Assembly (NCBI GenBank): GCA_050729555.1
Contig: JBOHLR010000013.1
Coordinates: 1-27,756 of the forward strand
DNA: 27,756 nt
Source of the DNA: REEB95 sp050729555
GTDB lineage: Bacteria > Pseudomonadota > Alphaproteobacteria > ATCC43930 > CGMCC-115725
Reading direction: 5' to 3'
In this document: one piece after another, positions 1-9,323 of the stretch
How positions within the stretch are numbered: position 1 is the stretch's first letter
How the letters are laid out: the number at the start of each line of letters is the position of its first letter
The notes under the pieces: model-generated
Databases searched by the model: none
Seen by the model: only the letters and a program-made list of their open reading frames with translations
What the model was told of the DNA's origin: nothing
Program-made: the position numbers and the translations under genes

Positions 1-507
1 CGCTTTGGCCGGCGCCTCGGCAAGCAGCGTCGTGAAGGACAAGCGGCCGGCCGGCGCCGCGCCGGCGATGATGACATGCTCGAGCGCCGGTTGGTTTGCC
101 AACGCCGGCGAGAGTTTGTCGTACAACGCATCGGAGACGATGAGCGCGCGGGCGCGGCTGTCGCGCAACATGAATTCATAGTCGGCAGGCGTCAGCAGCG
201 TATTCACCGGCACCGGCACGATGCCGGCCTTGATCGCGCCGAGGAACGCCGCCGGAAAATCCACCGTATCGAGCAGACACAGCATGACGCGCTGCTCGGG
301 TTGTACGCCCAGCTGGCGCAATGCGCCGGCGGCGCGGTCGACACGTTCGGCGAGCTGGGCATAGGTCAGGCTGCCGCGGCCGTCGACGAAGGCAAGCTTG
401 TTGCCGCGGCCAGCGGTCAGATTGCGGTCGAGCAGATCGACAGCCGCATTGAAATCGCGTGGAATGGCGACGTGCGGCGCCGATGCGGAAGACCCGTCGG
501 CGGTCAT
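1..507 (-). CDS. Benzoate-CoA ligase, N-terminal part (cut by window edge)
   Basis: The first 169 codons of an adenylate-forming acyl-CoA ligase are visible; the rest lies beyond the left edge. The product would activate benzoate with ATP and CoA to benzoyl-CoA in the cytoplasm, the entry step for the box genes nearby. The translation reads like the start of benzoate-CoA ligases: an N-terminal segment FNAAVDLLDRN, then FVDGRGSLTYAQL, then GAIKAGIVPVPVNTLLTP followed by YEFMLRDSRA, the usual order in this subfamily. The ATG at 507-505 is preceded by a good Shine-Dalgarno (GGGAGGA, about 4 bases upstream). The ATP-binding P-loop and C-terminal lid are outside the window, so intactness and exact substrate cannot be judged. 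Benzoate is favoured over other aryl acids because boxB and boxC lie 2-5 kb away. Confidence 0.85.
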   Translation of the reverse strand, partial: MTADGSSASAPHVAIPRDFNAAVDLLDRNLTAGRGNKLAFVDGRGSLTYAQLAERVDRAAGALRQLGVQPEQRVMLCLLDTVDFPAAFLGAIKAGIVPVPVNTLLTPADYEFMLRDSRARALIVSDALYDKLSPALANQPALEHVIIAGAAPAGRLSFTTLLAEAPAKA

Positions 508-570
508 GCCTTCCTCCCTGCGGCGCGGCTCTTTACGCGGCCTGTTCGGCGCCTTGAAGGTCGATGGTTG

Positions 571-604
571 GCGAGGGGCACACGCCCGTCAAGCCCCTCC
601 CGCC
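571..604 (-). terminator. Possible weak hairpin terminator after the PAS gene
   Basis: GAGGGGC (573-579) and GCCCCTC (593-599) form a 7-bp stem, with a few more possible pairs outside it, around a 13-base loop. It lies just downstream of the minus-strand PAS gene and before the benzoate-CoA ligase start. There is no U-run, so it may only pause transcription or may be a chance GC stem. Confidence 0.3.
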
Positions 605-621
605 GGTTGCAGCGTGCGCCG

Positions 622-1107
622 TTAGCGCCAGCTCACGCCGGTCATCACCATGTCGATGTTCTCGCCGTCGTGCGCCAGCGGCAGGGCCAAGGCTTCGCAG
701 TTGAGCACGGTGCGATCGGTGACCTCCTGCTCGTGACGGGCGGCGACCGGGCGGCGCTCGTCGAGCGTGCGCAGGTAGTGATCGAGGATCACGGACCGGA
801 ATCGGGCGTCGGGGCTTTCGTCGAGGAATTTGCGCGTCATGTCGAAGCCCACGCGTGCGGCGACGTTGCTCGCATGCACGCGGAAGAAGAAACGGAGCGG
901 ATGCCGGCGCACTTCCACCAGCGACAGGTTGCCGAGGATGTAGTCCATCTCCACCGGATCGAAATTGGCGCGTGCCGGAAAGTGCCGGCCGCGGCAGCGG
1001 CTTTGCCATTCGTCATGCAGGCGTTTGAGCGCCGCATTCGTCAGCATGCCGACGTCGATATATTCCTGGCTCTGCGATTCCACGCCGCAGTATAGGTGCG
1101 GCGCCAT
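622..1107 (-). CDS. Single PAS-domain protein (PAS_5-like)
   Basis: A 161-residue soluble protein resembling the small PAS_5-type proteins common in Alphaproteobacteria. Visible hallmarks are LKRLHDEW near residue 28, then ARANFDPVEMDYILGNL, LVEVRRHPLRFFFRV and GFDMTRKFLDE. No output domain (kinase, GGDEF or HTH) is attached, so it is probably a stand-alone sensor or a protein-protein module; its ligand is unknown. The ATG (1107-1105) overlaps the stop of the upstream glycosyltransferase (TAATG), so translation is likely coupled. A second in-frame ATG at residue 20 is possible but has no better support. It lies between the glycosyltransferase and the benzoate-CoA ligase. A role in benzoate sensing would be guesswork. 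Confidence 0.75.
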   Translation of the reverse strand: MAPHLYCGVESQSQEYIDVGMLTNAALKRLHDEWQSRCRGRHFPARANFDPVEMDYILGNLSLVEVRRHPLRFFFRVHASNVAARVGFDMTRKFLDESPDARFRSVILDHYLRTLDERRPVAARHEQEVTDRTVLNCEALALPLAHDGENIDMVMTGVSWR

Positions 1108-2261
1108 TAAGCGATCGTTAGGACTGTTCGGTAGAGGGCGGCGTAGGTCCTGGCGACGGCGGCCATCGAGTAGTCGCTGGCTGCCTTGGCGCGGGCGTTG
1201 CGGCCGAGCCGTTCGGCCAGGGCGTCGTCCGATTCGACCCGGTGAAGGAGCGCGCGGTACTCGGCCGGCGTATCGAACAGCAGCCCCGTATCGCCGTCCG
1301 CCAGCACGAAATCGGTGACGCCTTCGAGGCGGCGCGCGACGATCGGCAAGCCGTACGCCATCGCCTCGGCCAAGACATTGGGGAAACCTTCGAGCCACGA
1401 CGCAAAGACGAAGGCGTCGGCCATGCGATAGAACGGCGCCGGATCGTCGCGATAGCCGACAAAGCGCAGACGATCGCCGACGCCGAGCGCGGCGATCGTC
1501 GCGTCGAGCTCGGCGCGATAGTCGGGTTCGAGCGCGGGACCAAGCATGACCAGGTAACGCGGCTTGCGGTCGGCGTTGAGCGCCGCCAGGTTTTCGATCA
1601 GGAACAGCACGTCCTTGCGGCGCGAGACGCTGCCGACATAAAGCTGCACGAAGGCGTCGCGCGGAATGCCGAGCGCGTCGCGCGTCGCGCCGTCGTCGGC
1701 GATCCGCTCCGGCACGGCGACGCCTTGCGGCACGATGACGACGTGGCCGGGCGCGCCCATGAAGGCTGCGCTCTCGTCGTAGAGGCGCCGGTTGAGCACC
1801 ACGAGCCGCGTGATCGTCTTGCGCATCGCCCAGGCGGCGAAACGCCAGAAGCTCGGGCGATAGGTCTTGAGGATGTAAGGCGGCGAATCGTCGAGCGTCG
1901 CCGAATAGATGAATCGCACGCCGGCGAATCGGGCGATCCAGTTCGACACGAAGAAGCGGTCGATATGCGTGCGCGCGTGAATGACGTCGTAGCGCCGGAT
2001 ATTGCGCAGTAGCCACAGGTAATAGCGCAGCAGCACCGCCGGCGCCGATTCGGTTTCCGACCGGCGCAGATAGATCAGGCTCATGCCGCGCGGCGCGACG
2101 TGCGGGATCTCGGCCGGCATCGGTGTGGTGAAGACCAGCACGTCGTGCCCGCCGTCGCCGGCGGACAACTGCGGCCACAACTTTTCGAAGTAGAGACCGT
2201 CGCCGGCGAAATTGGGCCGGAAACGCGGAAAGAGATGAAGCACGTGCACGGCGCTAGCCAC
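1107..2261 (-). CDS. Glycosyltransferase family 4 (GT-B fold)
   Basis: A 384-residue retaining glycosyltransferase of the GT4 group, probably transferring a sugar from a nucleotide-sugar donor to a cell-surface polysaccharide or lipid acceptor. The N-terminal half shows a Rossmann start (VHVLHLFPRF) and the acceptor-side motif YDVIHARTHID (91-101). The C-terminal half has VPQGV (177-181), the donor-site segment VGSVSRRKD (209-217) and the EX7E pair E291/E299 in EGFPNVLAE. There are no membrane helices. The first codon is GTG at 2261, where GGGAG lies almost against it; another in-frame GTG at 2249 is 13 bases from that GGGAG, so the start is uncertain by a few residues. Its stop overlaps the PAS gene start. 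Sugar donor and acceptor cannot be told, and a link to aromatic degradation is not obvious. Confidence 0.85.
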   Translation of the reverse strand: MASAVHVLHLFPRFRPNFAGDGLYFEKLWPQLSAGDGGHDVLVFTTPMPAEIPHVAPRGMSLIYLRRSETESAPAVLLRYYLWLLRNIRRYDVIHARTHIDRFFVSNWIARFAGVRFIYSATLDDSPPYILKTYRPSFWRFAAWAMRKTITRLVVLNRRLYDESAAFMGAPGHVVIVPQGVAVPERIADDGATRDALGIPRDAFVQLYVGSVSRRKDVLFLIENLAALNADRKPRYLVMLGPALEPDYRAELDATIAALGVGDRLRFVGYRDDPAPFYRMADAFVFASWLEGFPNVLAEAMAYGLPIVARRLEGVTDFVLADGDTGLLFDTPAEYRALLHRVESDDALAERLGRNARAKAASDYSMAAVARTYAALYRTVLTIA

Positions 2262-2306
2262 GCTCCCGGCAATGACGCGACACGGCGCTCAAATGATCCC
2301 CGCTCC

Positions 2307-2334
2307 TTGACGGGTGGCGAGTATGCACTATCGT
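2307..2334 (+). promoter_or_regulatory. Candidate sigma70-type promoter for the boxC-boxB operon
   Basis: TTGACG (2307-2312) and TATCGT (2329-2334) are separated by 16 bases in the divergent gap between the glycosyltransferase and boxC. Transcription would begin near 2341, giving a leader of about 39 bases before the TTG start of boxC. The match is 5/6 at -35 and 4/6 at -10. Confidence 0.4.
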
Positions 2335-2366
2335 CCGGCAAAAGCGCACGTTTTGCGCCGCCGGCC

Positions 2367-2374
2367 GAGGGAGG
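2367..2374 (+). promoter_or_regulatory. Shine-Dalgarno that decides a TTG start for boxC
   Basis: GAGGGAGG lies 5 bases before TTG at 2380, the best ribosome-binding site in the region. Upstream in-frame starts (GTG 2314, ATG 2323) have weaker sites and would add some 20 residues that do not resemble BoxC. Confidence 0.65.
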
Positions 2375-2379
2375 CAGCC

Positions 2380-4014
<1,635 letters not shown>

Positions 4015-4028
4015 GCATAGAATCGGCC

Positions 4029-5438
4029 ATGGCCATCGATTACCAGGAACGCATTCCCAACAATATCGATCTCGCCGGCAACGCGACGCTGCAACGCGCG
4101 CTCGAGCACTGGCAGCCGCGGTTCCTCGATTGGTGGCGCGAGATGGGGCCGAGCGATTTTCTCGAAGCCGATGTCTATCTGCGCACCGCGACGTCGGTCG
4201 ACGCCAAGGGCTGGGCAAGCTGGGGTGCGGTGAAGATGCCCGACTATCGCTGGGGTATCTTCCTCGCCGAGCCCGAACCCGATCGCAAAATCGGCTTCGG
4301 CGACGTCATGGGCACGCCGGCGTGGCAGCAGGTTCCGGGCGAGCACCGCACGACGCTGCGCCGGCTGATCGTGACGCAGGGCGATACCGAACCGGCCTCG
4401 GTCGAGCAGCAGCGGCTGCTCGGCCATACCGCGCCGTCGCTCTACGATCTGCGCTCATTGTTCCAGGTCAATGTCGAGGAAGGCCGCCATCTTTGGGCGA
4501 TGGTCTATCTGCTGCACGCCTATTTCGGCCGCGACGGCCGCGAAGAGGCCGAAGCGCTGCTGGCGCGGCATTCCGGCGATGCCGACCGGCCGCGCATCCT
4601 GTCGACCTTCAACGAGCCGATCGCGGACTGGCTGTCGTTCTTCCTGTTCACTTATTTCACCGACCGCGACGGCAAGTTCCAGCTCATGAGCCTGGCCGAA
4701 AGCGGCTTCGATCCGCTGGCGCGCACCTGCCGCTTCATGCTGATGGAAGAGGCGCATCACATGATGGTCGGCGTCAACGGCGTGACGCGCATCGTCGCGC
4801 GCACGCTCGAAGCGATGAAGGCGCTGAAGACCGAGGCGCCCGACACGTTGCGCGCCGCCGGCGTCGTCGATCTGCCGACGTTGCAGCGCTATCTCAATTT
4901 CTGGTTCAGCTCGTCGCTGGATCTGTTCGGCGCAGAAGTGTCCACCAATGCCGCCGCCTATTTCGCGACCGGCATCAAGGGCCGCCCCGACGAAGGCCGT
5001 TACGACGATCACGTCTGCCGTGACGGCGCGCTCGCGGTTGAGACCCCGGAGGGCGCTCAGAATGTGCCGCTCAGGAACGCAATGAACGAAGTGACCCGCC
5101 AGGCCTATATCAAGGATTGCGACAGCGGCGTGCAGCGCTGGCGCAAAATGGTGGCCGACGCGGGTTTCGCGTTGCGCCTGGCGCTGCCGAGCCCGCGCTT
5201 CCATCGCACCATCGGCGCGTGGGCTAATCGGTTCGTCGATCCATCGGGCAAATCCGTCGGCGAAATCACGTGGCAGGCGCGGCGCGACGAATGGCTGCCG
5301 TCAGCCGGCGACAGGGCTTTTGTCAAAAGCCTGATGTGCCCGGTCACGGTGCCCGGCAAGGTCGCGGGTTGGATCGCGGCGCCGGAGCGCGGCGTCAACC
5401 GCCTGCCGGCGGATTACGAATACGTCCGCCTCGCCTGA
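4029..5438 (+). CDS. boxB: Benzoyl-CoA 2,3-epoxidase (di-iron oxygenase), BoxB
   Basis: A 469-residue soluble di-iron enzyme that uses O2 and two reducing equivalents to convert benzoyl-CoA to 2,3-epoxybenzoyl-CoA. Candidate iron ligands are E121, E151/H154 in EEGRH, D212 and E241/H244 in MEEAHH. Their spacing matches the ligand set I recall for the Azoarcus evansii enzyme, shifted by one residue. Other family hallmarks are LEADVYLRTATSVDAKGWA near the N-terminus and FNEPIADWLSFFLFTYFTDRDGKFQ before the second helix pair. Length is normal for BoxB. The ATG at 4029 has only a weak Shine-Dalgarno (AGGCATAG), so coupling to boxC is plausible. Electrons normally come from BoxA, which is not in the window; the next gene may serve instead. 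Confidence 0.96.
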   Translation: MAIDYQERIPNNIDLAGNATLQRALEHWQPRFLDWWREMGPSDFLEADVYLRTATSVDAKGWASWGAVKMPDYRWGIFLAEPEPDRKIGFGDVMGTPAWQQVPGEHRTTLRRLIVTQGDTEPASVEQQRLLGHTAPSLYDLRSLFQVNVEEGRHLWAMVYLLHAYFGRDGREEAEALLARHSGDADRPRILSTFNEPIADWLSFFLFTYFTDRDGKFQLMSLAESGFDPLARTCRFMLMEEAHHMMVGVNGVTRIVARTLEAMKALKTEAPDTLRAAGVVDLPTLQRYLNFWFSSSLDLFGAEVSTNAAAYFATGIKGRPDEGRYDDHVCRDGALAVETPEGAQNVPLRNAMNEVTRQAYIKDCDSGVQRWRKMVADAGFALRLALPSPRFHRTIGAWANRFVDPSGKSVGEITWQARRDEWLPSAGDRAFVKSLMCPVTVPGKVAGWIAAPERGVNRLPADYEYVRLA

Positions 5439-5445
5439 GGCGGAC

Positions 5446-6723
5446 ATGCCCCTGTCCATCGCCATCGTCGGCGCCGGCCCCGCGGGACTTGCGGTTGTCG
5501 AGCGCATCGCCCGCAAGGCGCCGCAAGCGCGTATCGACCTCGTCGAGAAACTGCCGGTGCCCTACGGTTTGGCGCGCTACGGCCTGGCGCCCGATCGCGC
5601 GCTCGACAAGAAATTGACCGCACTATTCACGCGTGCGCTGAAAGCGAAATCCGTCGCCTTCTGGGGCAACGTCGCGCTCGGCCGCGAGTTCGACCTCGCC
5701 GATTTGCGCATGCTCTACGACGCCGTCGTCGTCGCGACCGGCGCCGGCGCCGACCGGCCGCTCGGCATCCCGGGCGACCAAACGCCGGGCGTTTGGGGCG
5801 CCGGCGCATTCCTGCGCTGGGTCAACGGCGATCCCGAAATCGCCGCGCCGCCGCCGGCGCTCGACCGCGTTCGCAACGTCATCGTCGTTGGCCAGGGCAG
5901 CGTCGCGCTTGAAGTCGCGCGGCTGCTGGCGCGCTCGCCCAAAGAACTGGCGAAGGCCGATCTCGATCCCGAAATCGCCGCGAAGTTGGCCGCCATGCCA
6001 TTGCAGGCGATCCACGTCATCGGCCGCAACGACCTGCTTGCCTCGCGCATCCAACCCGCCGATCTCGCCGAACTCAAGAAGCTCGCGCGCGCGCAAGCGG
6101 TCATCGACCCCGAAGCGCTGGCGCAAGCCGAGGCTGTCGCCGATGATCTCGATCGCGACCGCAAAGCGCTGCTGAAGGCGTTCGCCGCGCTGGCCGCGGT
6201 GCCGCGCGACGAATCGCGCCTTCCGATTCGGTTCCAGTTTCACCTGCGGCCGCTGCGTCTCGACGGCGCCGCTGGCGTCGAGCGGGCGCTCTTCACCCGA
6301 CCCGACCGGCTCGGCCAGAATCTGGCGCTGCGTGCCGAGTTGGTGATCGCCGCGACCGGCCTGGAGCGCACCGCGGCCTACGATCGGCTGCACGACGATC
6401 GCGGCTTGATTGCGCCGGGCCTTTACGCCGCCGGTTGGGCAAATCGCGGCGCGACCGGAAGCATAGAGGAGATCATCGCCGACGCGCGGCTGGTCGCCGA
6501 CCGTCTGCTCAAGGAAGCGGGCACCACGCCGTCGACCCGGCCCGGCCGGTTCGGGTTGGCGCGCCTGCTCGAGGCGCGCGGCGCCGCGACGGTCAATCTC
6601 GCCGGCTGGCAGCGCATCGACGCCGCCGAGCGCGCCGCCGCCGCCAAGCCGCGGCCGCGGCGGCGCCTGCGGGCGCTCGAGGCGCTATTAACCACGGCCG
6701 CCGAGCCGGCCCGGTTGCTTTAA
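5446..6723 (+). CDS. NADPH-ferredoxin reductase, adrenodoxin-reductase/FprA type
   Basis: A 425-residue FAD enzyme that would pass electrons from NADPH to a ferredoxin. The FAD fold begins at once (IVGAGPAG, residues 7-14), followed by the family signature EKLPVPYGLARYGLAPD (34-50), a nucleotide-binding GQGSVALEVARLLARSP (150-166) and, near the C-terminus, YAAGWANRGATGSIEEI, matching the FAD-contacting segment of FprA proteins. No cysteine is present anywhere, so it cannot carry the two 4Fe-4S clusters of canonical BoxA. It starts 7 bases after boxB, with GAGGCGG placed to act as ribosome-binding site, so it belongs to the box operon. The likely job, by position, is to reduce the ferredoxin that feeds BoxB. 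That ferredoxin is not encoded here. The last 50 residues are Arg/Ala-rich. Confidence 0.85.
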   Translation: MPLSIAIVGAGPAGLAVVERIARKAPQARIDLVEKLPVPYGLARYGLAPDRALDKKLTALFTRALKAKSVAFWGNVALGREFDLADLRMLYDAVVVATGAGADRPLGIPGDQTPGVWGAGAFLRWVNGDPEIAAPPPALDRVRNVIVVGQGSVALEVARLLARSPKELAKADLDPEIAAKLAAMPLQAIHVIGRNDLLASRIQPADLAELKKLARAQAVIDPEALAQAEAVADDLDRDRKALLKAFAALAAVPRDESRLPIRFQFHLRPLRLDGAAGVERALFTRPDRLGQNLALRAELVIAATGLERTAAYDRLHDDRGLIAPGLYAAGWANRGATGSIEEIIADARLVADRLLKEAGTTPSTRPGRFGLARLLEARGAATVNLAGWQRIDAAERAAAAKPRPRRRLRALEALLTTAAEPARLL

Positions 6724-6756
6724 CGTCCGTTCATTTTCCTTAGCCATACTGCCGGC

Positions 6757-7740
6757 ATGAATGGGTTCGTCCTTGCCGCGGTCGTTCTGGCGTCCGCCCT
6801 CGCCGGCGGCGCGCTGGCGTGGCCGATCGCCAGGCTCGGCCAGCGCCAAATGATGCGTGAACTACAAGCGAGTGCCGCTGCGATTGCTGACGAGCGTGCG
6901 CGCCGCATCGCTGCCGAAGCAACACTGCGCCAGAACGAATCGGCTTCTCTCGCTACGACGCCGGTCGCGAGTTGGGAATGGGATATCGCCAGCGGCGCGG
7001 TCAGCTGGTCGCCGGCGATGTATTCGCTGTTCGGTCTCGACGCCGGCAGCGCGCCACCGTCGCGCGCGCGGCTGATGGCGATGATTCACCCGCAGGATCG
7101 CGGCCGCGCCGCCGCCTGGCTCGCGATCTTGGTGCGCGCCGAAGCGCCGCCGCCGCTCGACGTGCGCGCACTCCGCGCCGACGGCGCGGTGCGGCTGTTG
7201 CGCTCGGAATGCCTCGGCATCGGCGACGATACCGGCCGGGCCCGCCGGCTGCTGATCACCGTGCGCGATATGACCGACCGCGCGCCGGTCGGCTTTCGTA
7301 ACGCGCGGCCGCCCGACGCCCAGGTCGCGCTCGCCGCTCTGATTGGTGCCGCAATTTGCCTGGTCGAAACCGAAGCCGATGCCGCCGGCGTCACCTTCGT
7401 CGCGGCGGTTCCACCCGATATCGGCGTCTATGCCGGCTCCGACCGGGCGCTGACGGAGATCATCGTGCGGCTGCTCGGCAATGCGGTGGCGCGTTCGCAA
7501 CGCGGCGGCCGCGTCACGCTGCGCGCCGCGCGCCTGGCCGCCGGCGTGATCGAGCTCGAGGTCGCCGACATGGGCGCGGGTTTGACGGCCGACGAGATCG
7601 GCGCGCGCAGCGTGCTCGGCCAGGCCAAGACGCTGGCCGAAGGCGAAGGCGGCACGTTGCATGTCACGAGCCTGCCGGGCGCCGGCTTGGCGGTGACGGT
7701 CCGGTTGCCGGCGACCGGCGCGGCGCAAAAAGTCGCCTAA
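6757..7740 (+). CDS. Membrane-anchored PAS/HATPase protein without a histidine phospho-acceptor domain
   Basis: A 327-residue protein arranged like a small sensor kinase. Residues 4-25 are a membrane helix, 30-62 a likely coiled coil, and about 68-176 a PAS domain (SWEWDIASGAVSWSPAMYSLFGLD, then a PAC-like end RRLLITVRDMTDR). About 185-320 resembles a GHKL ATPase: LLGNAVARS for the N box, DMGAGL for the G1 box (DxGxG) and GEGGTLHVTS for the G2 region. What should lie between, a HisKA helix pair with an H-E/D-x-x-x-P box, is missing; the segment PPDAQVALAALIGAAICLV has no histidine. It may bind ATP without autophosphorylating, or act as an adaptor. No response regulator is adjacent. The start ATG has no clear Shine-Dalgarno. 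Its stop overlaps the queG stop on the other strand. Confidence 0.7.
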   Translation: MNGFVLAAVVLASALAGGALAWPIARLGQRQMMRELQASAAAIADERARRIAAEATLRQNESASLATTPVASWEWDIASGAVSWSPAMYSLFGLDAGSAPPSRARLMAMIHPQDRGRAAAWLAILVRAEAPPPLDVRALRADGAVRLLRSECLGIGDDTGRARRLLITVRDMTDRAPVGFRNARPPDAQVALAALIGAAICLVETEADAAGVTFVAAVPPDIGVYAGSDRALTEIIVRLLGNAVARSQRGGRVTLRAARLAAGVIELEVADMGAGLTADEIGARSVLGQAKTLAEGEGGTLHVTSLPGAGLAVTVRLPATGAAQKVA

Positions 7741-8852
7741 AGCGAAGACCACTCCGTTCGGACGCCGCTATCGTCCTCGCGCGCCAGATACGCGTCGCGC
7801 AGCGACACGGCCGTCGCTGAATCGAGCCGCCGCAAGGCCCACACTGCCATCGCGCGCACCACCGGCGATGGATCGTCGAGGTTGGCGCGCGCCGCAGCGG
7901 CAAGCGCCGGATCGCCGCTGTTGCCGATCGCAATCATCACATTGCGCAGGAAGCGATCGCGGCCGATGCGCTTCACCGGCGAGGCGGAAAACAATTTGCG
8001 GAACGCCGCGTCGTCGAGCCGCGTCAGCTCGGCGAGCGCCGGTCCGGTCAGCGCCTGGCGCGGCTGCAAACCGCTTTCGCGCGCCGCGACTGCGAACTTG
8101 TTCCACGGACAAACCGCGAGGCAATCGTCGCACCCGTAGACGCGCGTGCCCATCAGCGGCCGGAGCTCGGCGTCGATCGGTCCTTTGTGCTCGATGGTGA
8201 GATACGAGATGCAGCGCCGCGCATCGAGCCGATAGGGACCGGGAAAGGCGTTGGTCGGACAGGCGTCGAGGCAACGGCGACATTCGCCGCAATGATCGGC
8301 CTCGGCGGCATCGGGCGGCAGCGCCAGATCGAGATAGATCTCGCCCAGGAACAGCCACGAGCCGAAATCGCGCGACACCAGATTGGTGTGCTTGCCTTGC
8401 CAGCCGATGCCGCCGGCCTGCGCCAGCGGCTTTTCCATCACCGGCGCGGTATCGACAAACACCTTGAGTGCCGAACCCCAGCGCGACGCGATCTTCTGCG
8501 CCAGCGTCTTGAGCCGGCCTTTGATCAGATCGTGATAGTCGCGACCGCGCGCATAGACCGAGATGTAGCCGCGATCGCGCGCTTCGAGTTCGGGCAGCGG
8601 ATCGCGCTCCGGCGCATAGTTCAAACCCAGGACGACGACGCTTTTGACGTCGGGCCACAAGCCCATCGGGCTGGCGCGCTGCTCGGCGCGGTCGGCAAGC
8701 CAATCCATTTCGCCGTGAAAACCTTGCGCCAGGAAATCGGCGAGGCCGGCGCGCGCTGCCGCCGCGGTTTCCGGCGCGGCGAAGCCGACGGCGTCGAAGC
8801 CGAGCTTCAGCGCCTCGTCGCGGATCGTCGCCTTGATCCGCGCCGCGTCCAT
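7737..8852 (-). CDS. queG: Epoxyqueuosine reductase QueG
   Basis: A 371-residue cobalamin- and iron-sulfur-dependent enzyme that reduces epoxyqueuosine in tRNA to queuosine, the last step of the pathway. Two 4Fe-4S motifs are complete: C188, C191, C194 and C198 in CGECRRCLDACP, and C241, C244 and C248 in GCDDCLAVCP with C214 contributing. FVDTAPVMEKPLAQAGGIGW (132-151) is the conserved catalytic segment, with D134 the probable proton donor. The C-terminal 75 residues form the HEAT-like tRNA-binding tail (RFLRNVMIAIGNSGD, then VVRAMAVWALRRL). The ATG is one base after the queF stop, making it the last gene of the queuosine run. The stop TAG overlaps the stop of the convergent PAS/HATPase gene. 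Confidence 0.96.
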   Translation of the reverse strand: MDAARIKATIRDEALKLGFDAVGFAAPETAAAARAGLADFLAQGFHGEMDWLADRAEQRASPMGLWPDVKSVVVLGLNYAPERDPLPELEARDRGYISVYARGRDYHDLIKGRLKTLAQKIASRWGSALKVFVDTAPVMEKPLAQAGGIGWQGKHTNLVSRDFGSWLFLGEIYLDLALPPDAAEADHCGECRRCLDACPTNAFPGPYRLDARRCISYLTIEHKGPIDAELRPLMGTRVYGCDDCLAVCPWNKFAVAARESGLQPRQALTGPALAELTRLDDAAFRKLFSASPVKRIGRDRFLRNVMIAIGNSGDPALAAAARANLDDPSPVVRAMAVWALRRLDSATAVSLRDAYLAREDDSGVRTEWSSL

Positions 8853-8853
8853 G

Positions 8854-9321
8854 TCAGCGGCCGCGATACGGCGGCACGCCCTGGTCGGGCAGCCACAGAT
8901 CCTTCGGCGGCGCGCCGGTCTGGAAAAAAATGTCGATCGGCATGCCGCCGCGCGGATACCAATAACCGCCGATTCGCAGCCAGCGCGGCTTGATCGCGGC
9001 GCGGAGGCGATTGGCGATCAGCAGCGTGCAGTCTTCGTGGAAACCGCCATGGTTGCGGAATGAGCCGAGGAACAGCTTCAACGACTTGCTCTCGACGATA
9101 TGTTTCGTCGGTACGTAGTCGATGACGAAATGCGCGAAATCGGGCTGGCCGGTGAGCGGGCAGAGGCAGGTGAACTCCGGCGCGTTGAAGCGAATGAGAT
9201 AGATCGTGCCGGGGCACGGATTGGCGACGCGTTCGAGCACCGCGTCGTCGGGCGAAGCGGGCAGGGTAGCTTTCCGTCCGAGCAGCGTCAGGTCGCGGTA
9301 AGGATGCTTGGTTTTCGGCAT
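8854..9321 (-). CDS. queF: NADPH-dependent 7-cyano-7-deazaguanine reductase QueF (short, unimodular type)
   Basis: A 155-residue tunnel-fold enzyme that reduces the nitrile preQ0 to the amine preQ1 with two NADPH. The nucleophilic cysteine is C54 in CLCPLTGQPDFA, with D61 as the general acid. The QueF motif ESKSLKLF (77-84) and the substrate-binding FHEDC (94-98) are intact. The length is that of the single-domain class found in Bacillus and many alphaproteobacteria, not the long two-domain E. coli type. The ATG lies two bases after the tgt stop, and queG starts one base after its stop. Having queF inside this operon shows that the cell makes or imports preQ0. The upstream preQ0 genes (queC, queD, queE) are not in the window. 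Confidence 0.96.
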   Translation of the reverse strand: MPKTKHPYRDLTLLGRKATLPASPDDAVLERVANPCPGTIYLIRFNAPEFTCLCPLTGQPDFAHFVIDYVPTKHIVESKSLKLFLGSFRNHGGFHEDCTLLIANRLRAAIKPRWLRIGGYWYPRGGMPIDIFFQTGAPPKDLWLPDQGVPPYRGR

Positions 9322-9323
9322 GG

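Noticed and set aside
2320..2332. TGCA near the boxC -10 as a BoxR/BzdR-type operator
   Set aside because: Only a single TGCA is present; the operators I know of have repeated or paired TGCA boxes. No BoxR-like regulator is in the window.
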